From Dryocola sp. LX212 (GTDB lineage: Bacteria; Pseudomonadota; Gammaproteobacteria; Enterobacterales; Enterobacteriaceae), in contig CP167917.1 in the NCBI GenBank assembly GCA_041504365.1, positions 2,232,001 through 2,296,000 of the forward strand: a stretch of DNA of 64,000 nucleotides. The letters are read 5' to 3'. The translations under genes were made by a program, and so were the position numbers. This document shows positions 25,765 to 35,315 of this stretch, piece after piece; positions within the stretch are counted from its first letter, which is position 1, and every line of letters starts with the position of its first letter. Under the pieces are notes generated by a model, which was not told the DNA's origin, did no database searches, and saw nothing but the letters and a program-made list of their open reading frames with translations.

Positions 25765-26271
25765 ATGAGCGAACAATTTCGTGACGTCTCGCCGGAAGCG
25801 TCGGAGCTGCAGCCCATTATTACCGGGCTGTTCGGTGAGTATGAGGCCCGCTACGGCGACTATTTCTCCCGCGATGCGGAAGTGGAGCTGACGGAGTGGT
25901 ATCTCGCTCCGCAGGGGCTGTTTATCGTGCTGGAGCGCGACGGGGAGATAATCGCGACCGGTGCCTACAAGCCGTTTGATGAGCATACCGCCGAGCTGAA
26001 GCGCATCTGGACGCATTCGGGTTTACGCAGGCAGGGACTGGCAGGCCGCATCGTGCGCGAGCTGGAAAGAAGGGCGCTGCTGGCAGGCTACAGCCGTGTT
26101 TATCTGACCACGGGGTTCCGTCAGCCGGAGGCCGTAAGGCTCTACCTCGGGCAAGGGTACGAGCCGCAGTTTGATATTCATCGCAACCCTGAAGAGTACA
26201 GCGTCGAACCGTACGATGGTCGGCTGCGTTTTAGCAAACCGCTGGCGCTGGACAGCCGCAAAACAGCCTGA
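25765..26271 (+). CDS. GNAT-family N-acetyltransferase (candidate cysteine-conjugate acetylase)
   Basis: A 168-residue GNAT protein. The acetyl-CoA motif is HSGLRRQGLAGRIVRELERRA (R-x-x-G-x-A/G form, about residues 89-108) and the following LAGYSRVYLTTGFRQPEAVRLY is the typical beta5-alpha4 region. It begins 10 bp after the binding-protein gene with AAGGAGA upstream. In Bacillus yxe/ytm operons the GNAT (YxeL, SndA) N-acetylates S-substituted cysteine so the monooxygenase can act; the same role is inferred here from gene company. Confidence 0.88.
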   Translation: MSEQFRDVSPEASELQPIITGLFGEYEARYGDYFSRDAEVELTEWYLAPQGLFIVLERDGEIIATGAYKPFDEHTAELKRIWTHSGLRRQGLAGRIVRELERRALLAGYSRVYLTTGFRQPEAVRLYLGQGYEPQFDIHRNPEEYSVEPYDGRLRFSKPLALDSRKTA

Positions 26272-26280
26272 GGATCCGAC

Positions 26281-27207
26281 ATGACAACACCCTCTACCAT
26301 TAAAGTTGTTCCGGCGCGCTATCCGTTACGCATCGTCGGGGCCGTTGCCGCGCTTTTTGTGCTGGCGATTGTTATTCAGTCAGTCGCGTTTAATCCGCGC
26401 TGGGAGTGGCGCGTCTTTGCCCGCTGGTTCTTCGACCCGGTGATACTGGAAGGGCTGGCGCGGACGCTGCAGCTGACGCTGATAGGCACCGTGCTGAGCG
26501 TGATAATAGGCGGCATGCTGGCGCTGGCGCGGCTATCGTCGTCATGGCTGCTGAACGCGCTGGCCTGGGGATATATCTGGCTGTTCCGCTCGCTGCCGCT
26601 GATTGTGGTGCTGATCATCCTCTATAACTTCTCCTACCTGTACGACACGCTGACGCTGGGGATCCCGTTCACCCGTATCAGCTGGGGCAGCGTTGATACG
26701 ATAAACGTGCTAGGCCAGTTCTCGACGGCGGTTGTCGGCCTGACGCTGGTGCAGAGTGCCTATACCGCAGAAATAATTCGCGGCGGGTTTCTGGGGGTCG
26801 ATCACGGCCAGTATGAAGCGGCTGCGGCGCTCGGCTTACCTGCCTGGCGGCGTACTGTGCGCATTATCCTGCCCCAGGCGCTGCGCACGATCTTACCTTC
26901 GGGCTTCAACGAAATCATCAGCCTAGCTAAGGGGACCGCGATGGTTTACGTGCTGGCGATGCCGGAACTCTTTTACACGATCCAGATGATCTACAACCGT
27001 ACTCAGGAAGTGATCCCGCTGCTGATGGTGGGGGCGGTCTGGTATCTGGCGATCACCAGCGTCCTGTCGCTTATTCAGCATCTTGTTGAGCGCTGGCTTG
27101 CGCGCAGCGAGCGTCGTTCCGCCATTAATCCGCAGAGCGCGTCCCGCTCCGTCGTTCGTCAGCCCGCGCTACAGACCCAGGAGGCCGCTCATGTATCAGG
27201 CTCTTAA
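26281..27207 (+). CDS. Amino acid ABC transporter permease (HisM/GlnP type)
   Basis: A 308-residue inner-membrane permease. After a first hydrophobic segment (about 20-40) comes the BPD_transp domain, with GLARTLQLTLIGTVLSVIIG, WLFRSLPLIVVLIILYN and the EAA loop QYEAAAALGLPAWRRTVRIILPQALR (about residues 178-203, seen in AAAALGLPAWRR). It starts 9 bp after the GNAT gene. It overlaps the ATPase gene by 17 bp. It forms a homodimeric channel for the SBP family 3 protein encoded upstream. Confidence 0.93.
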   Translation: MTTPSTIKVVPARYPLRIVGAVAALFVLAIVIQSVAFNPRWEWRVFARWFFDPVILEGLARTLQLTLIGTVLSVIIGGMLALARLSSSWLLNALAWGYIWLFRSLPLIVVLIILYNFSYLYDTLTLGIPFTRISWGSVDTINVLGQFSTAVVGLTLVQSAYTAEIIRGGFLGVDHGQYEAAAALGLPAWRRTVRIILPQALRTILPSGFNEIISLAKGTAMVYVLAMPELFYTIQMIYNRTQEVIPLLMVGAVWYLAITSVLSLIQHLVERWLARSERRSAINPQSASRSVVRQPALQTQEAAHVSGS

Positions 27208-27970
27208 TCAGCCGGGACACATTTCCATTACCGGCGTCAGCAAATATTTTGGCCGTCATAAAGCGCTGGACGACGTCTCCCTCGAGCTGCCGCCGGGATC
27301 GGTGACGGTGATCCTCGGCCCTTCAGGATCGGGGAAATCCACCTTGCTTAGGGCGATTAATCATCTCGAACGCGTGGATGAGGGGTTCATCCAGATAGAC
27401 GGCGACTACATTGGCTACCGGCTGGCGGGCGACAAGCTCTATGAGCTGAAAGAGAAGGAGATCCTCCGCCAGCGCGTAAACGTCGGCTACGTGTTTCAGA
27501 ACTTCAATCTCTTTCCCCATCTCACGGTGCTGGATAATCTGATTGAGGCCCCCATCGCCCATGGGCAGCTGAGCCGCAAAGCGGCTATCGAATGGGCTTA
27601 CGAGCTGCTGGATGTTGTCGGCCTGCGCAATAAGGCGGATGCCTGGTCACGCCATCTGTCCGGCGGCCAGCAGCAGCGCATTGCCATCGCCCGCGCTCTG
27701 GCGCTGCGCCCACGGGTGATGCTGTTTGATGAGCCGACCTCGGCGCTGGATCCTGAGCTGGTGGGGGAAGTGCTCGACGTTATCAAAAAGCTGGCCCGCT
27801 CCGGTACGACGCTGGTGGTGGTGACGCATGAGATTGGTTTTGCCCGCGAGGTGGCGGACAAAGTGGTGTTTATGGTGGACGGTAAAATCGTCGAGCAGGG
27901 CAGCAGCGACGAGGTGCTCAATCGCCCGCAGCAGGTGCGGACGCAGCAGTTTTTATCCAAAGTGCTGTAA
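27191..27970 (+). CDS. Amino acid ABC transporter ATP-binding protein (GlnQ type)
   Basis: A 259-residue ABC ATPase. Walker A is GPSGSGKSTLLR near residue 45, Q-loop VFQNFNLFPHLTVLDN, signature LSGGQQQRIAIARAL, Walker B VMLFDEPTSALDPELVGEVL and the H-loop VVTHEIGFAREVAD. This is the standard polar amino acid uptake ATPase. The start at 27191 lies inside the 3' end of the permease gene. It is the last intact gene of the operon; a binding-protein remnant follows 9 bp later. Confidence 0.95.
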   Translation: MYQALNQPGHISITGVSKYFGRHKALDDVSLELPPGSVTVILGPSGSGKSTLLRAINHLERVDEGFIQIDGDYIGYRLAGDKLYELKEKEILRQRVNVGYVFQNFNLFPHLTVLDNLIEAPIAHGQLSRKAAIEWAYELLDVVGLRNKADAWSRHLSGGQQQRIAIARALALRPRVMLFDEPTSALDPELVGEVLDVIKKLARSGTTLVVVTHEIGFAREVADKVVFMVDGKIVEQGSSDEVLNRPQQVRTQQFLSKVL

Positions 27971-27979
27971 GGAGAGAAG

Positions 27980-28216
27980 ATGAAATCAGGAGCACTGGCG
28001 CTTACCGGTAAGACCAGCGTTGTTGGGCTCGGGCCAAAGAAAGCCTACGTTGCAACGACGACCAAAAAAGGCAATGGCCTGGTGTATGCGTTACAGGCTG
28101 CGCTGGATGGCGCTGCAAAAAGTGGTGAGTACCAGCAGGTTCTTGACCGCTGGGGAGAAAAGGGCGAAGAGGTAGAGGCTTCGAAGGTGAATCCGCCGGG
28201 GATTACCTATCCTTAG
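27980..28216 (+). pseudogene. Remnant of a second SBP family 3 gene, internally deleted
   Basis: A 78-codon frame with a normal start (AAGGAGAG, then ATG AAA TCA) whose body matches only the last quarter of the binding protein at 24819-25754: ALTGKTSVVG, then AYVATTTKKGNGLVYALQAALDG, then GEYQQVLDRWGEKGEEVEASKVNPPG align with the same parts of that protein. No signal peptide remains. The simplest reading is an in-frame deletion joining the first codons to the C-terminal region of a paralogue. It could still be translated but cannot bind ligand. Confidence 0.82.
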
Positions 28217-28232
28217 CCGAGTGCTGATTCTG

Positions 28233-28318
28233 GTGGATGACGCATATGCTTATCTGCCCTACGAAGGGACTGGTTGGCAGTTTTGTAGGTCGGATAAGCG
28301 GCAGCGCCATCCGACATA
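28233..28318. repeat. REP/BIME-type repeat pair
   Basis: Two inverted REP-like units: GGATGACGCATATGCTTATC...CCCTAC on one arm and GTAGGTCGGATAAGCGGCAG...CCATCCGAC on the other. They separate the end of the ABC operon (+) from the TetR gene (-). They are related to the repeat at 2999-3060. Confidence 0.75.
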
Positions 28319-28324
28319 GCCGGT

Positions 28325-28897
28325 CTACAATACCTGCTTCACGAATGCCTGAATATCGTCCAGCGCCTGTCGGCGGGCCAGCGGGGCGCTGTCGATGATC
28401 AGCTGATCGGAATAGCCGTTCAGCAGGGCGCTGATTTGCCTGGCAACACGCCGGACGTTTGTTTCCCGGAATACCCCGTCTGAAATCCCTCTTTCAAGGA
28501 TCCCTGCGAGCAGGTCATCCCACTTTTCCGTCATTTCAAGGGCGAGGTCGGCATAGGCTTTGTTGTGCACCGCCAGCCGCCATAAAGAGCCGTAAAGCTC
28601 CCAGATGGCATCGGCGCGATCCGGCAGATAGTCTTCTATAAAAACGTTAAGGGCCTGCTCCGGAGAAAGGGGCTGGGTTTTCTGGGTGTAGGCCTCAAGC
28701 TCGGCGTACATAAAACGGGTGAAGGCTTCAAGGCAAAGCGTCTGCCAGTCCGGGAAGTAATGATAGATGTGGCTGCGGGCAATGCCGACCTGCTCGGTGA
28801 CATCGCGGGTCGTTACTTTCTCGACGCCTTTTTCGGTAAACAGCGTGATGGCCGCGTCGAGAATTTTAGCTTTGAGTTCTGTGCCTTTTTCTTTCAT
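28325..28897 (-). CDS. TetR/AcrR-family transcriptional regulator
   Basis: A 190-residue regulator. Residues about 10-55 form the TetR helix-turn-helix: ILDAAITLFTEKGVEKVTTRDVTEQVG, then IARSHIYHYFPDWQTL (phrases given in part). The C-terminal helical domain is unlike families I can name. It is on the same strand as tyrP, starting 92 bp after the tyrP stop. Its target is unknown; autoregulation or control of a neighbouring gene would be usual. Confidence 0.9.
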   Translation of the reverse strand: MKEKGTELKAKILDAAITLFTEKGVEKVTTRDVTEQVGIARSHIYHYFPDWQTLCLEAFTRFMYAELEAYTQKTQPLSPEQALNVFIEDYLPDRADAIWELYGSLWRLAVHNKAYADLALEMTEKWDDLLAGILERGISDGVFRETNVRRVARQISALLNGYSDQLIIDSAPLARRQALDDIQAFVKQVL

Positions 28898-28989
28898 CCC
28901 GGCTTCTTCATTAACGTTGAGCAGACGCGCAAGATAACAATCTGACGCGCCTTTGTCATTGTCGGATGGCCGGGACTTTTGCTGGTGGC

Positions 28990-30201
28990 TTACCCCACCT
29001 CAGGCAGCGCGCCGGTGGCGATCAGCGCCTGAATGACAATTACCGCCACGCCGCAGGCGAAAACCAGCATCAGCAGCGGTTTGCCCCCAGCAACACGGTA
29101 GCCTCCGGCGTTATCCTGCTGCCGACTTTTCCAGACCAGCAGCGACGGCACGATCAGCGCGAGGATCGCCAGCGCCACGCCCGCATAGCCCAGCGCCATT
29201 ACAAAGCCCTGCGGGTAGAAGAGCGCAAAAATCAGCGGCGGAACAAAGGTCATCAGCCCCGTCTGCATCCGCCCGGAGGCCCTGCGGTTACGCTGGAAAA
29301 GGTCGCCCAGATAGTCAAACAGCCCCAGGGAGACGCCCAGGAACGAAGTTGCCAGCGCGAGGTCGGCAAACAAATGAACGGCCAGCTCAACGTGCGGCGT
29401 GGCAACGACCTGGCGTACGGCTGCCAGCAGGCCGTTCAGGCCGGAATGATCCGCCAGCAGCGAGCTGAAGACGCCAGAATCAATGGCGCCAAGCGTCGCC
29501 AGCTGCCAGAAGATGTAGGCGACCAGCGGGATGGCACTGCCGATGATAAACACCCAGCGCAGTTTGCGCATGTCGCCGTTCAGATAGCTGACGATGCTCG
29601 GCACGCTGCCGTGGAAGCCAAAAGAAGTAAAGATCACCGGGATGGCGGATAGGGCCAGACCCTGTTCAAGGGGTAAGGTTAAAAGATTGGTGTGGTGAAT
29701 ATGCGGCATCATCAGCGCCAGCATAACAACCAGCAAAACAATTTTGGTGCTGAACAGCACGCGGTTAAACATATCCACCATATGGGTGCCGATACAAACA
29801 ATGCCGCCGGCAACCAGGGTGAACAACAGCACGCCGGTTGTGGCCGGAATAGTCGTTGCTAACCATTGACTCAGGCTGGCCGCTAACAGCTCCCCCGCGC
29901 CGCTAATATAAGCGGCGGTCAGGGCATACATCAGAAATAGCATGCTGAAGCCGGTGAGCCACTGGCCAGGACGACCAAGGTAGCGGCGGGCGAGGGTACC
30001 AAGCCCAGTGTCAGCGGAGACATGCTGATAGACCTCAACCAGCAGCAGCGCGGTATAGCACATCAGCCCCCACAGACCCAGAAGCAGCAGCAGCGTTACG
30101 CCAAACCCAACCCCGGCGGAAGCCAGCGGCATCGCCAGCATCCCTGCGCCAATGGTGGTTCCGGCCACGATAAAAATACTACCAAGAGTGCGATTCTTCA
30201 C
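28990..30201 (-). CDS. tyrP: Tyrosine-specific permease TyrP
   Basis: A 403-residue inner-membrane symporter, the same length as E. coli TyrP and similar throughout. It has eleven or so hydrophobic segments, the N-terminal [20 protein letters not shown] and the characteristic [15 protein letters not shown] near residue 190. It imports tyrosine with protons (HAAAP family). I start at the GTG at 30201, preceded by GAGGGA, as in the E. coli protein, rather than the ATG at 30231. A TyrR box could not be identified with confidence upstream. Confidence 0.96.
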   Translation of the reverse strand: MKNRTLGSIFIVAGTTIGAGMLAMPLASAGVGFGVTLLLLLGLWGLMCYTALLLVEVYQHVSADTGLGTLARRYLGRPGQWLTGFSMLFLMYALTAAYISGAGELLAASLSQWLATTIPATTGVLLFTLVAGGIVCIGTHMVDMFNRVLFSTKIVLLVVMLALMMPHIHHTNLLTLPLEQGLALSAIPVIFTSFGFHGSVPSIVSYLNGDMRKLRWVFIIGSAIPLVAYIFWQLATLGAIDSGVFSSLLADHSGLNGLLAAVRQVVATPHVELAVHLFADLALATSFLGVSLGLFDYLGDLFQRNRRASGRMQTGLMTFVPPLIFALFYPQGFVMALGYAGVALAILALIVPSLLVWKSRQQDNAGGYRVAGGKPLLMLVFACGVAVIVIQALIATGALPEVG

Positions 30202-30782
30202 GCTTCCCTCTGAATTTATAATTGTACACACGACATTGTGCCGCGCAGGGTAAGGGAAATCGCAAATGCCGTCAAATCAGCCTTACGCCGAGTGTAACCA
30301 AATCATTACAGCTGGAAGCTACGCGATAGCCGATCGACGATCGTTGTTGTCATGGACAGAGGGCAATGCCCCCTGGCGACGAAGAGCCGTTGATAAATAT
30401 CCCTTTTAATTGGGATGAGAAATAATTTTTATAATCAGGTGATGAAAAAACACCATCATTTTTATAAGAATCTTATCGCCGACTAATTAATTAAATAGAG
30501 AGGCTGGCTATCAGGTAAATATTATTGATTTTCACTTCCGGCAGCATGGCGTCCTGGAAGTATTAGAATAAATTGGCCGAAAACACTTTAATGAATGAGC
30601 GTCTAAAATAATTTCTGGTTTGCTTCGTAACTAAGTGATAACTTTTTGACCGATGCCGATCTAACATAAAACCTTTGTTGCAGAACGGCTTATTACTACA
30701 TGCAATACGAAGAAAGTATTAATTTCATTTTTTCCGTGAGGATTGAAATGAGGTTGTAGTGTCACACAGCAGAAACAAATAA
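30202..30782. other. Divergent intergenic region between tyrP and pgaA
   Basis: About 580 bp, AT-rich toward pgaA. It must hold the tyrP promoter and a long pgaA leader. I found no gene, no clear sigma-70 pair and no NhaR site by eye. GATCGACGATCGTTG near 30335 is a small dyad. The part near pgaA is AT-rich with few GGA motifs. Confidence 0.5.
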
Positions 30783-33290
30783 ATGATAATGCTTACTTTA
30801 TTCCGACAGAAGGATATAAGTGTCGCTATGTTTAGCATTCGATATCATACCATTCCTGGTTATTACCTCCGGTCAGGGGCCTGCATTATTAGCACGGCTT
30901 TTCTTCTTCCGGCGTACTGCTTCGCCGCAAATACCGCTTACGATGATTTAATTATTGAGGCGCGAGGCGGTGACCGAACGCCGTTGTTTAACTACCTGGA
31001 GCAACAGGAAAAAAGCACGACCCTGACGCCCGAACAGGTGGCTGACTGGCTGCAGGTTTCCAGCTGGGCGGAGAACGATGAACAGACGCTTAGCGTCTGG
31101 CAGCGCTATCGCGATAGCATGGTCGTACCGGCTCGTGGCCAGGTTGCCGTCGCCCGAACCCTGCGTAACCAGAAAAAATGGGATGACTCGCTGGCCATAT
31201 GGCAGAGCGCGCTGCGCGCCGAGCCGGGCAATGTGGATGCCCGCACAGGCTGGATTATGACGCTCGCCGACGCGAAACGTCATCAACAGGCGCTGACGGA
31301 GGCCAAAAGCTGGGCGCAAAGCGAGCCCGGACCGGAGCGCGACGCGCTGGTTGCCTACGTTTATCACTCGCAGGGTAAAAACTGGGATGCGCTGCTGGCG
31401 GCAAGCCTGGCAGACGAGGAGGATCCCCAGAATAATGCGACGAAATCCACGTTAGTTTCAGCATTGTCAGCCAATCGGGTTGCTGCCCCGGCGCTTGAGC
31501 TTTCCGGAAGCGGTTCCGCGACCGATCCGCTGGCGCGCAGGCTTGAACTCGACGCCGCAGCTGAGATAGTGCGCGTCGCCTTTACGCCCGCGCGTAATGA
31601 AGATGAACGTTTCCTGGTGGCAGACAAAGCTCTGGCCCGCTACGACCGGCTGATTAATGAGTGGCAAAACGTCCCCGCCGCCCAGGCCGACCTGCGTCGA
31701 GCCAGAATAGACCGCATGGGAGCCCTGCTGATTCGCAAACGTGCAAAAGAAGTGCTTAGCGAATATCAGCAGCTGTCCGCGGATGAGCAGCCGGTGCCGG
31801 ATTATGCCAAACGTTGGGTTGCCACAGCCTGGCTTGTAGAGCGCCAGCCGGAGAAAGCCGAAGCGATGCTGACGGAGATTTATTCTCCCCCCGTTGGTAC
31901 CCCTGTCCCGCAGCTGACGCCTGAAGATCATCAGGAATTTTTTTACGCGCATATCGACAGCGAAAACTTCGACGCTGCGAGAAGGCAGGTATACGCCGTC
32001 ATCAAAGACAGCCCGTACCTGCGCCGCATATACGGTTCGCCCACGCCGCAGCCGAACGACTACTGGCTGCTGGGACAAACGCTGCTAACGCAGTACCAGG
32101 TGGCGACTAACGACTTACCCGAAGCCGAGAAGCTTGCTGAGCATCTGGCCCGTACCGGCTCCGGTAACCAGGGGTTGCGCATTAGCTATGCCGCCGTTCT
32201 TGAGGCCAGGGGGCTGCCGCGGGCGGCGGAGCGCGAGTTAAAACTTGCTGAGGTGCTCGAACCAAGCAATCTGGAGCTTGAGAGACAGCAGGCCTATGTC
32301 GCTCTCGATCTGCAGGAGTGGAAGCAGGCCGATGAACTGACCGACGACGTACTGGCGCGTAGCCCTGACGATACTGCGAGTCTGCGGCTGGGACGCATCC
32401 GCGACGTGCATAAAAGGTCCGAGCTGCGCATCAGCGGCTCGCAGGGGATTGCCTCTGACAGCCCCGTTTCGGGCAAGCATGACTTTACCTGGAACTCGGC
32501 GATTTACAGCCCTCCCATCAACGATAACTGGCGCCTGTTCACCGGCTTTAACTTTGCCACAGGCGAATTCGAAGAGGGTAAGGGGATTAATCGCGAACTG
32601 GCCGCTGGGGCGGAATGGACCTCCCGCAATTACTGGGCAGAGATGGAAGTTTCAGGCCACAACTACGGCGACGGGCAGAAGATCGGTGGACGGTTTTCCG
32701 GCTGGCACGACTTTAATGATAGCTGGCGAATCGGCGGCTCTGCCGAACGCCTGTCGCAAAACACTCCGCTACGCGCCCTGCGCAACGGGGTAAGCGCCAA
32801 CGGCGGCGAGGCTTATCTGCGCTGGTACCAAAATGAAAGGCGTGAGTACCAGCTGTCTTTCGCCGCTTCGCATTTCTCTGACGGTAACGACCGTATTGAA
32901 TACGGCATTAGCGGCAAAGAGCGTCTGCTCACCACGCCGCGCTTCATCCTTGATTTTGTTCCCGGCATCGGCGGCAGCACCAACACCAAAGAAAACGTCC
33001 CTTACTACAACCCGAAAAGTGACTTCTCGGTGGTGCCTGGCCTGAGGGCGGAACAGGTTATCTATCGCCGGTACGACACCGTGTGGAAGCAGCAAATGAC
33101 GGCGGGACTGGGCAGCTACTGGCAGAAGAAGCAGGGCAGCGGCGCCATTACCCAGCTCGGCTACGGCCAGCGCGTGCAGTGGAACAACGTGGTGGACGGT
33201 GGACTAATGCTGACCTGGGACAAGCGCCCGTACGACGGGAAGCGTGAGCGGAACATCGCTCTCGCCTTCGATTTGAACGTCAGGTTTTAA
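30783..33290 (+). CDS. pgaA: Poly-beta-1,6-N-acetylglucosamine export porin PgaA
   Basis: An 835-residue (or 820) outer-membrane protein. After a signal region ending LLPAYCFA-ANTAYDD, residues about 50-520 are a TPR superhelix that binds PgaB and polymer, and residues about 530-835 form a beta-barrel ending in aromatic F (DLNVRF). It aligns with E. coli PgaA throughout, for example GNQGLRISYA and QLGYGQRVQWNNVVD. It exports de-N-acetylated PNAG. The start is uncertain: ATG 30783 has no clear Shine-Dalgarno, while ATG 30828 has AAGGA at 30810, 13 bases away. That AAGGA also fits a CsrA site (ANGGA), matching known CsrA repression of pgaA translation. Confidence 0.93.
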   Translation: MIMLTLFRQKDISVAMFSIRYHTIPGYYLRSGACIISTAFLLPAYCFAANTAYDDLIIEARGGDRTPLFNYLEQQEKSTTLTPEQVADWLQVSSWAENDEQTLSVWQRYRDSMVVPARGQVAVARTLRNQKKWDDSLAIWQSALRAEPGNVDARTGWIMTLADAKRHQQALTEAKSWAQSEPGPERDALVAYVYHSQGKNWDALLAASLADEEDPQNNATKSTLVSALSANRVAAPALELSGSGSATDPLARRLELDAAAEIVRVAFTPARNEDERFLVADKALARYDRLINEWQNVPAAQADLRRARIDRMGALLIRKRAKEVLSEYQQLSADEQPVPDYAKRWVATAWLVERQPEKAEAMLTEIYSPPVGTPVPQLTPEDHQEFFYAHIDSENFDAARRQVYAVIKDSPYLRRIYGSPTPQPNDYWLLGQTLLTQYQVATNDLPEAEKLAEHLARTGSGNQGLRISYAAVLEARGLPRAAERELKLAEVLEPSNLELERQQAYVALDLQEWKQADELTDDVLARSPDDTASLRLGRIRDVHKRSELRISGSQGIASDSPVSGKHDFTWNSAIYSPPINDNWRLFTGFNFATGEFEEGKGINRELAAGAEWTSRNYWAEMEVSGHNYGDGQKIGGRFSGWHDFNDSWRIGGSAERLSQNTPLRALRNGVSANGGEAYLRWYQNERREYQLSFAASHFSDGNDRIEYGISGKERLLTTPRFILDFVPGIGGSTNTKENVPYYNPKSDFSVVPGLRAEQVIYRRYDTVWKQQMTAGLGSYWQKKQGSGAITQLGYGQRVQWNNVVDGGLMLTWDKRPYDGKRERNIALAFDLNVRF

Positions 33291-33299
33291 GGAATGGAT

Positions 33300-35315
33300 A
33301 TGTTAACTAAATGGCTGCGGGCCGCACTTTTAATCTCAGGCTGGATCCTGATAACCGCCTGTGGCAATGCTGAAACGCCGCGATACGTGCCTCCCGAACA
33401 ACGTGTACCTTTAAACGCCGACCAGCCCTGGCAGAAGAACAGCTTTCTGGTGCTGGCCTATCACGACGTGGAGGATGAGGCAGCGGACCAGCGCTATCTG
33501 TCAGTGCGCACCAGCGCGCTCAACGACCAGATTGCCTGGCTGCGCGATAACGGCTACAACCCGGTCAGCGTGCAGCAGATTCTGGATGCTCACGACGGTA
33601 AAATAACGCTGCCGGAAAAAGCCGTGCTGCTGACCTTCGACGACGGTTACAGCAGTTTCTATAGCCGCGTCTGGCCGCTGCTGAAAGCTTATAACTGGCC
33701 TGCGCTGTGGGCCCCGGTGGGCAGTTGGGTAGATGCACCAGCCGGTAAGCCGGTGGATTTCGGCGGTCTGGTCACCCCCCGCAATAAGTTTGCCACCTGG
33801 CAGATGGTGAAGGAGATGAGTGAGTCGCCGCTGGTTGAAATCGGTGCCCATACCTGGGCTTCGCACTACGGCAGCACCGCCAACCCTCAGGGCAGCCAGG
33901 AGCCAGCCGTGGCAAACCGGCTGTACAATAAATCTACCGGCCAGTACGAAACGGACGAGCAGTTTGAGAAACGCATTACCGCAGACCTGAATCTCATTAC
34001 GAATAAGATAACAAGCGTGACCGGCAAGCCACCCCGCGCCTGGGTTTGGCCGTACGGTGCCGCAAGCGGCACAACGCTGCGCCTTGCCAAAGAACACGGC
34101 TATCGGATGGCATTTACCCTGAACGAAGGGCTTGCTAACGCCGCAAACCTGGACGATGTGCCGCGTATTCTGATTTCTAACAACCCGGGGCTGAAGCGTT
34201 TTGCGAACCAGGTCGCACAGGTTCGCGAAACCGAAACGATGCGCGTGATGCACGTGGACCTGGACTACGTCTATGACAAGGATCCGGCGCAGCAGCGTAG
34301 AAACATCGATAAGCTCATCCAGCGCGTTTTCGACATGCGCATCTCGCACGTTTTCCTGCAGGCCTATGCGGACCCGACGGGCGACGGCAACATCCACGAG
34401 CTCTATTTCCCCAACCGCTGGCTGCCGATGCGCGCCGACCTGTTTAACTTTGTCGCCTGGCAGCTTCAGACCCGGGGAGGCGTCGCCGTGTATGCCTGGA
34501 TGCCGGTACTCGCCTTCGACCTGGATAAGTCTATCCCGCGCGTGACCGCCTGGGATCCGAAAACCGGGCGCAGCGCGGTGGACAAGGGGCAGTACATTCG
34601 CCTTTCCCCGTGGAGCCAGCAGGCGCGACAGCGCATCACGGAAATCTATGAGGACCTGGCTAAAAACACCAACTTCAGAGGCATTCTCTTCCATGACGAC
34701 GCCTTCCTGACCGACTTTGAAGATGCCTCGCCCGACGCGCTGGCCGCTTATCAGGCCGCAGGGTTCCCGGCAGGCATTGAACAAATTCGCGGCGACCCGC
34801 AGACCTTTGAGCGCTGGACACGCTTCAAGAGCAGGGCGCTTATCGATTTTACCGGACAGCTTGCCCGGACGGTGAAGGACATACGCGGGCCGCAGGTCAA
34901 AACCGCCCGTAACATTTATGCCATGCCGATACTGGAGCCTGAAAGCGAAGCCTGGTTTGCGCAGAACCTCACCGACTTCCTGGGTGCCTATGACTGGACC
35001 GCCCCTATGGCAATGCCGCTGATGGAAAAAGTCCCGGCGGATAAGAGCAACGCCTGGCTGGACAGGCTGGTGAATGCCGTAGGCCAGCACCCCGGCGCGC
35101 TGGATAAAACGGTATTTGAGCTTCAGGCCCGTGACTGGCGCAAAGCCGGCGGGCAGGACGAAATCAGCGGGAAGCGGATCGCCGACTGGATGCGCCAGCT
35201 GAAGCTGAGCGGCGCGGAAAACTACGGTTACTACCCGGACGATTTCATTAACGATAAACCCGAGATGTCGGCAATCCGGTCGACGTTCTCCTCATACTGG
35301 TATCCGCAAAAATGA
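33300..35315 (+). CDS. pgaB: PNAG N-deacetylase PgaB (lipoprotein)
   Basis: A 671-residue outer-membrane lipoprotein, one residue shorter than E. coli PgaB. The lipobox is LITACGN near residue 22. The N-terminal polysaccharide deacetylase domain has [19 protein letters not shown] (catalytic aspartate pair) and [12 protein letters not shown] (metal-binding H-x4-H). The C-terminal glycoside-hydrolase domain (about 310-640) has [12 protein letters not shown] and is known in E. coli to cleave deacetylated PNAG. I start at ATG 33300 because AAGGA lies 6 bases upstream. It acts in the periplasm between PgaCD and PgaA. Confidence 0.95.
   Translation: MLTKWLRAALLISGWILITACGNAETPRYVPPEQRVPLNADQPWQKNSFLVLAYHDVEDEAADQRYLSVRTSALNDQIAWLRDNGYNPVSVQQILDAHDGKITLPEKAVLLTFDDGYSSFYSRVWPLLKAYNWPALWAPVGSWVDAPAGKPVDFGGLVTPRNKFATWQMVKEMSESPLVEIGAHTWASHYGSTANPQGSQEPAVANRLYNKSTGQYETDEQFEKRITADLNLITNKITSVTGKPPRAWVWPYGAASGTTLRLAKEHGYRMAFTLNEGLANAANLDDVPRILISNNPGLKRFANQVAQVRETETMRVMHVDLDYVYDKDPAQQRRNIDKLIQRVFDMRISHVFLQAYADPTGDGNIHELYFPNRWLPMRADLFNFVAWQLQTRGGVAVYAWMPVLAFDLDKSIPRVTAWDPKTGRSAVDKGQYIRLSPWSQQARQRITEIYEDLAKNTNFRGILFHDDAFLTDFEDASPDALAAYQAAGFPAGIEQIRGDPQTFERWTRFKSRALIDFTGQLARTVKDIRGPQVKTARNIYAMPILEPESEAWFAQNLTDFLGAYDWTAPMAMPLMEKVPADKSNAWLDRLVNAVGQHPGALDKTVFELQARDWRKAGGQDEISGKRIADWMRQLKLSGAENYGYYPDDFINDKPEMSAIRSTFSSYWYPQK

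Noticed and set aside
24648-25817. 389-codon - strand frame over the binding-protein gene
   Set aside because: Runs across three well-supported + strand genes and has no domain.
33501-35090. 529-codon open frame antisense to pgaB
   Set aside because: Shadow of a gene with strong family matches; composition effect of GC-rich third positions.
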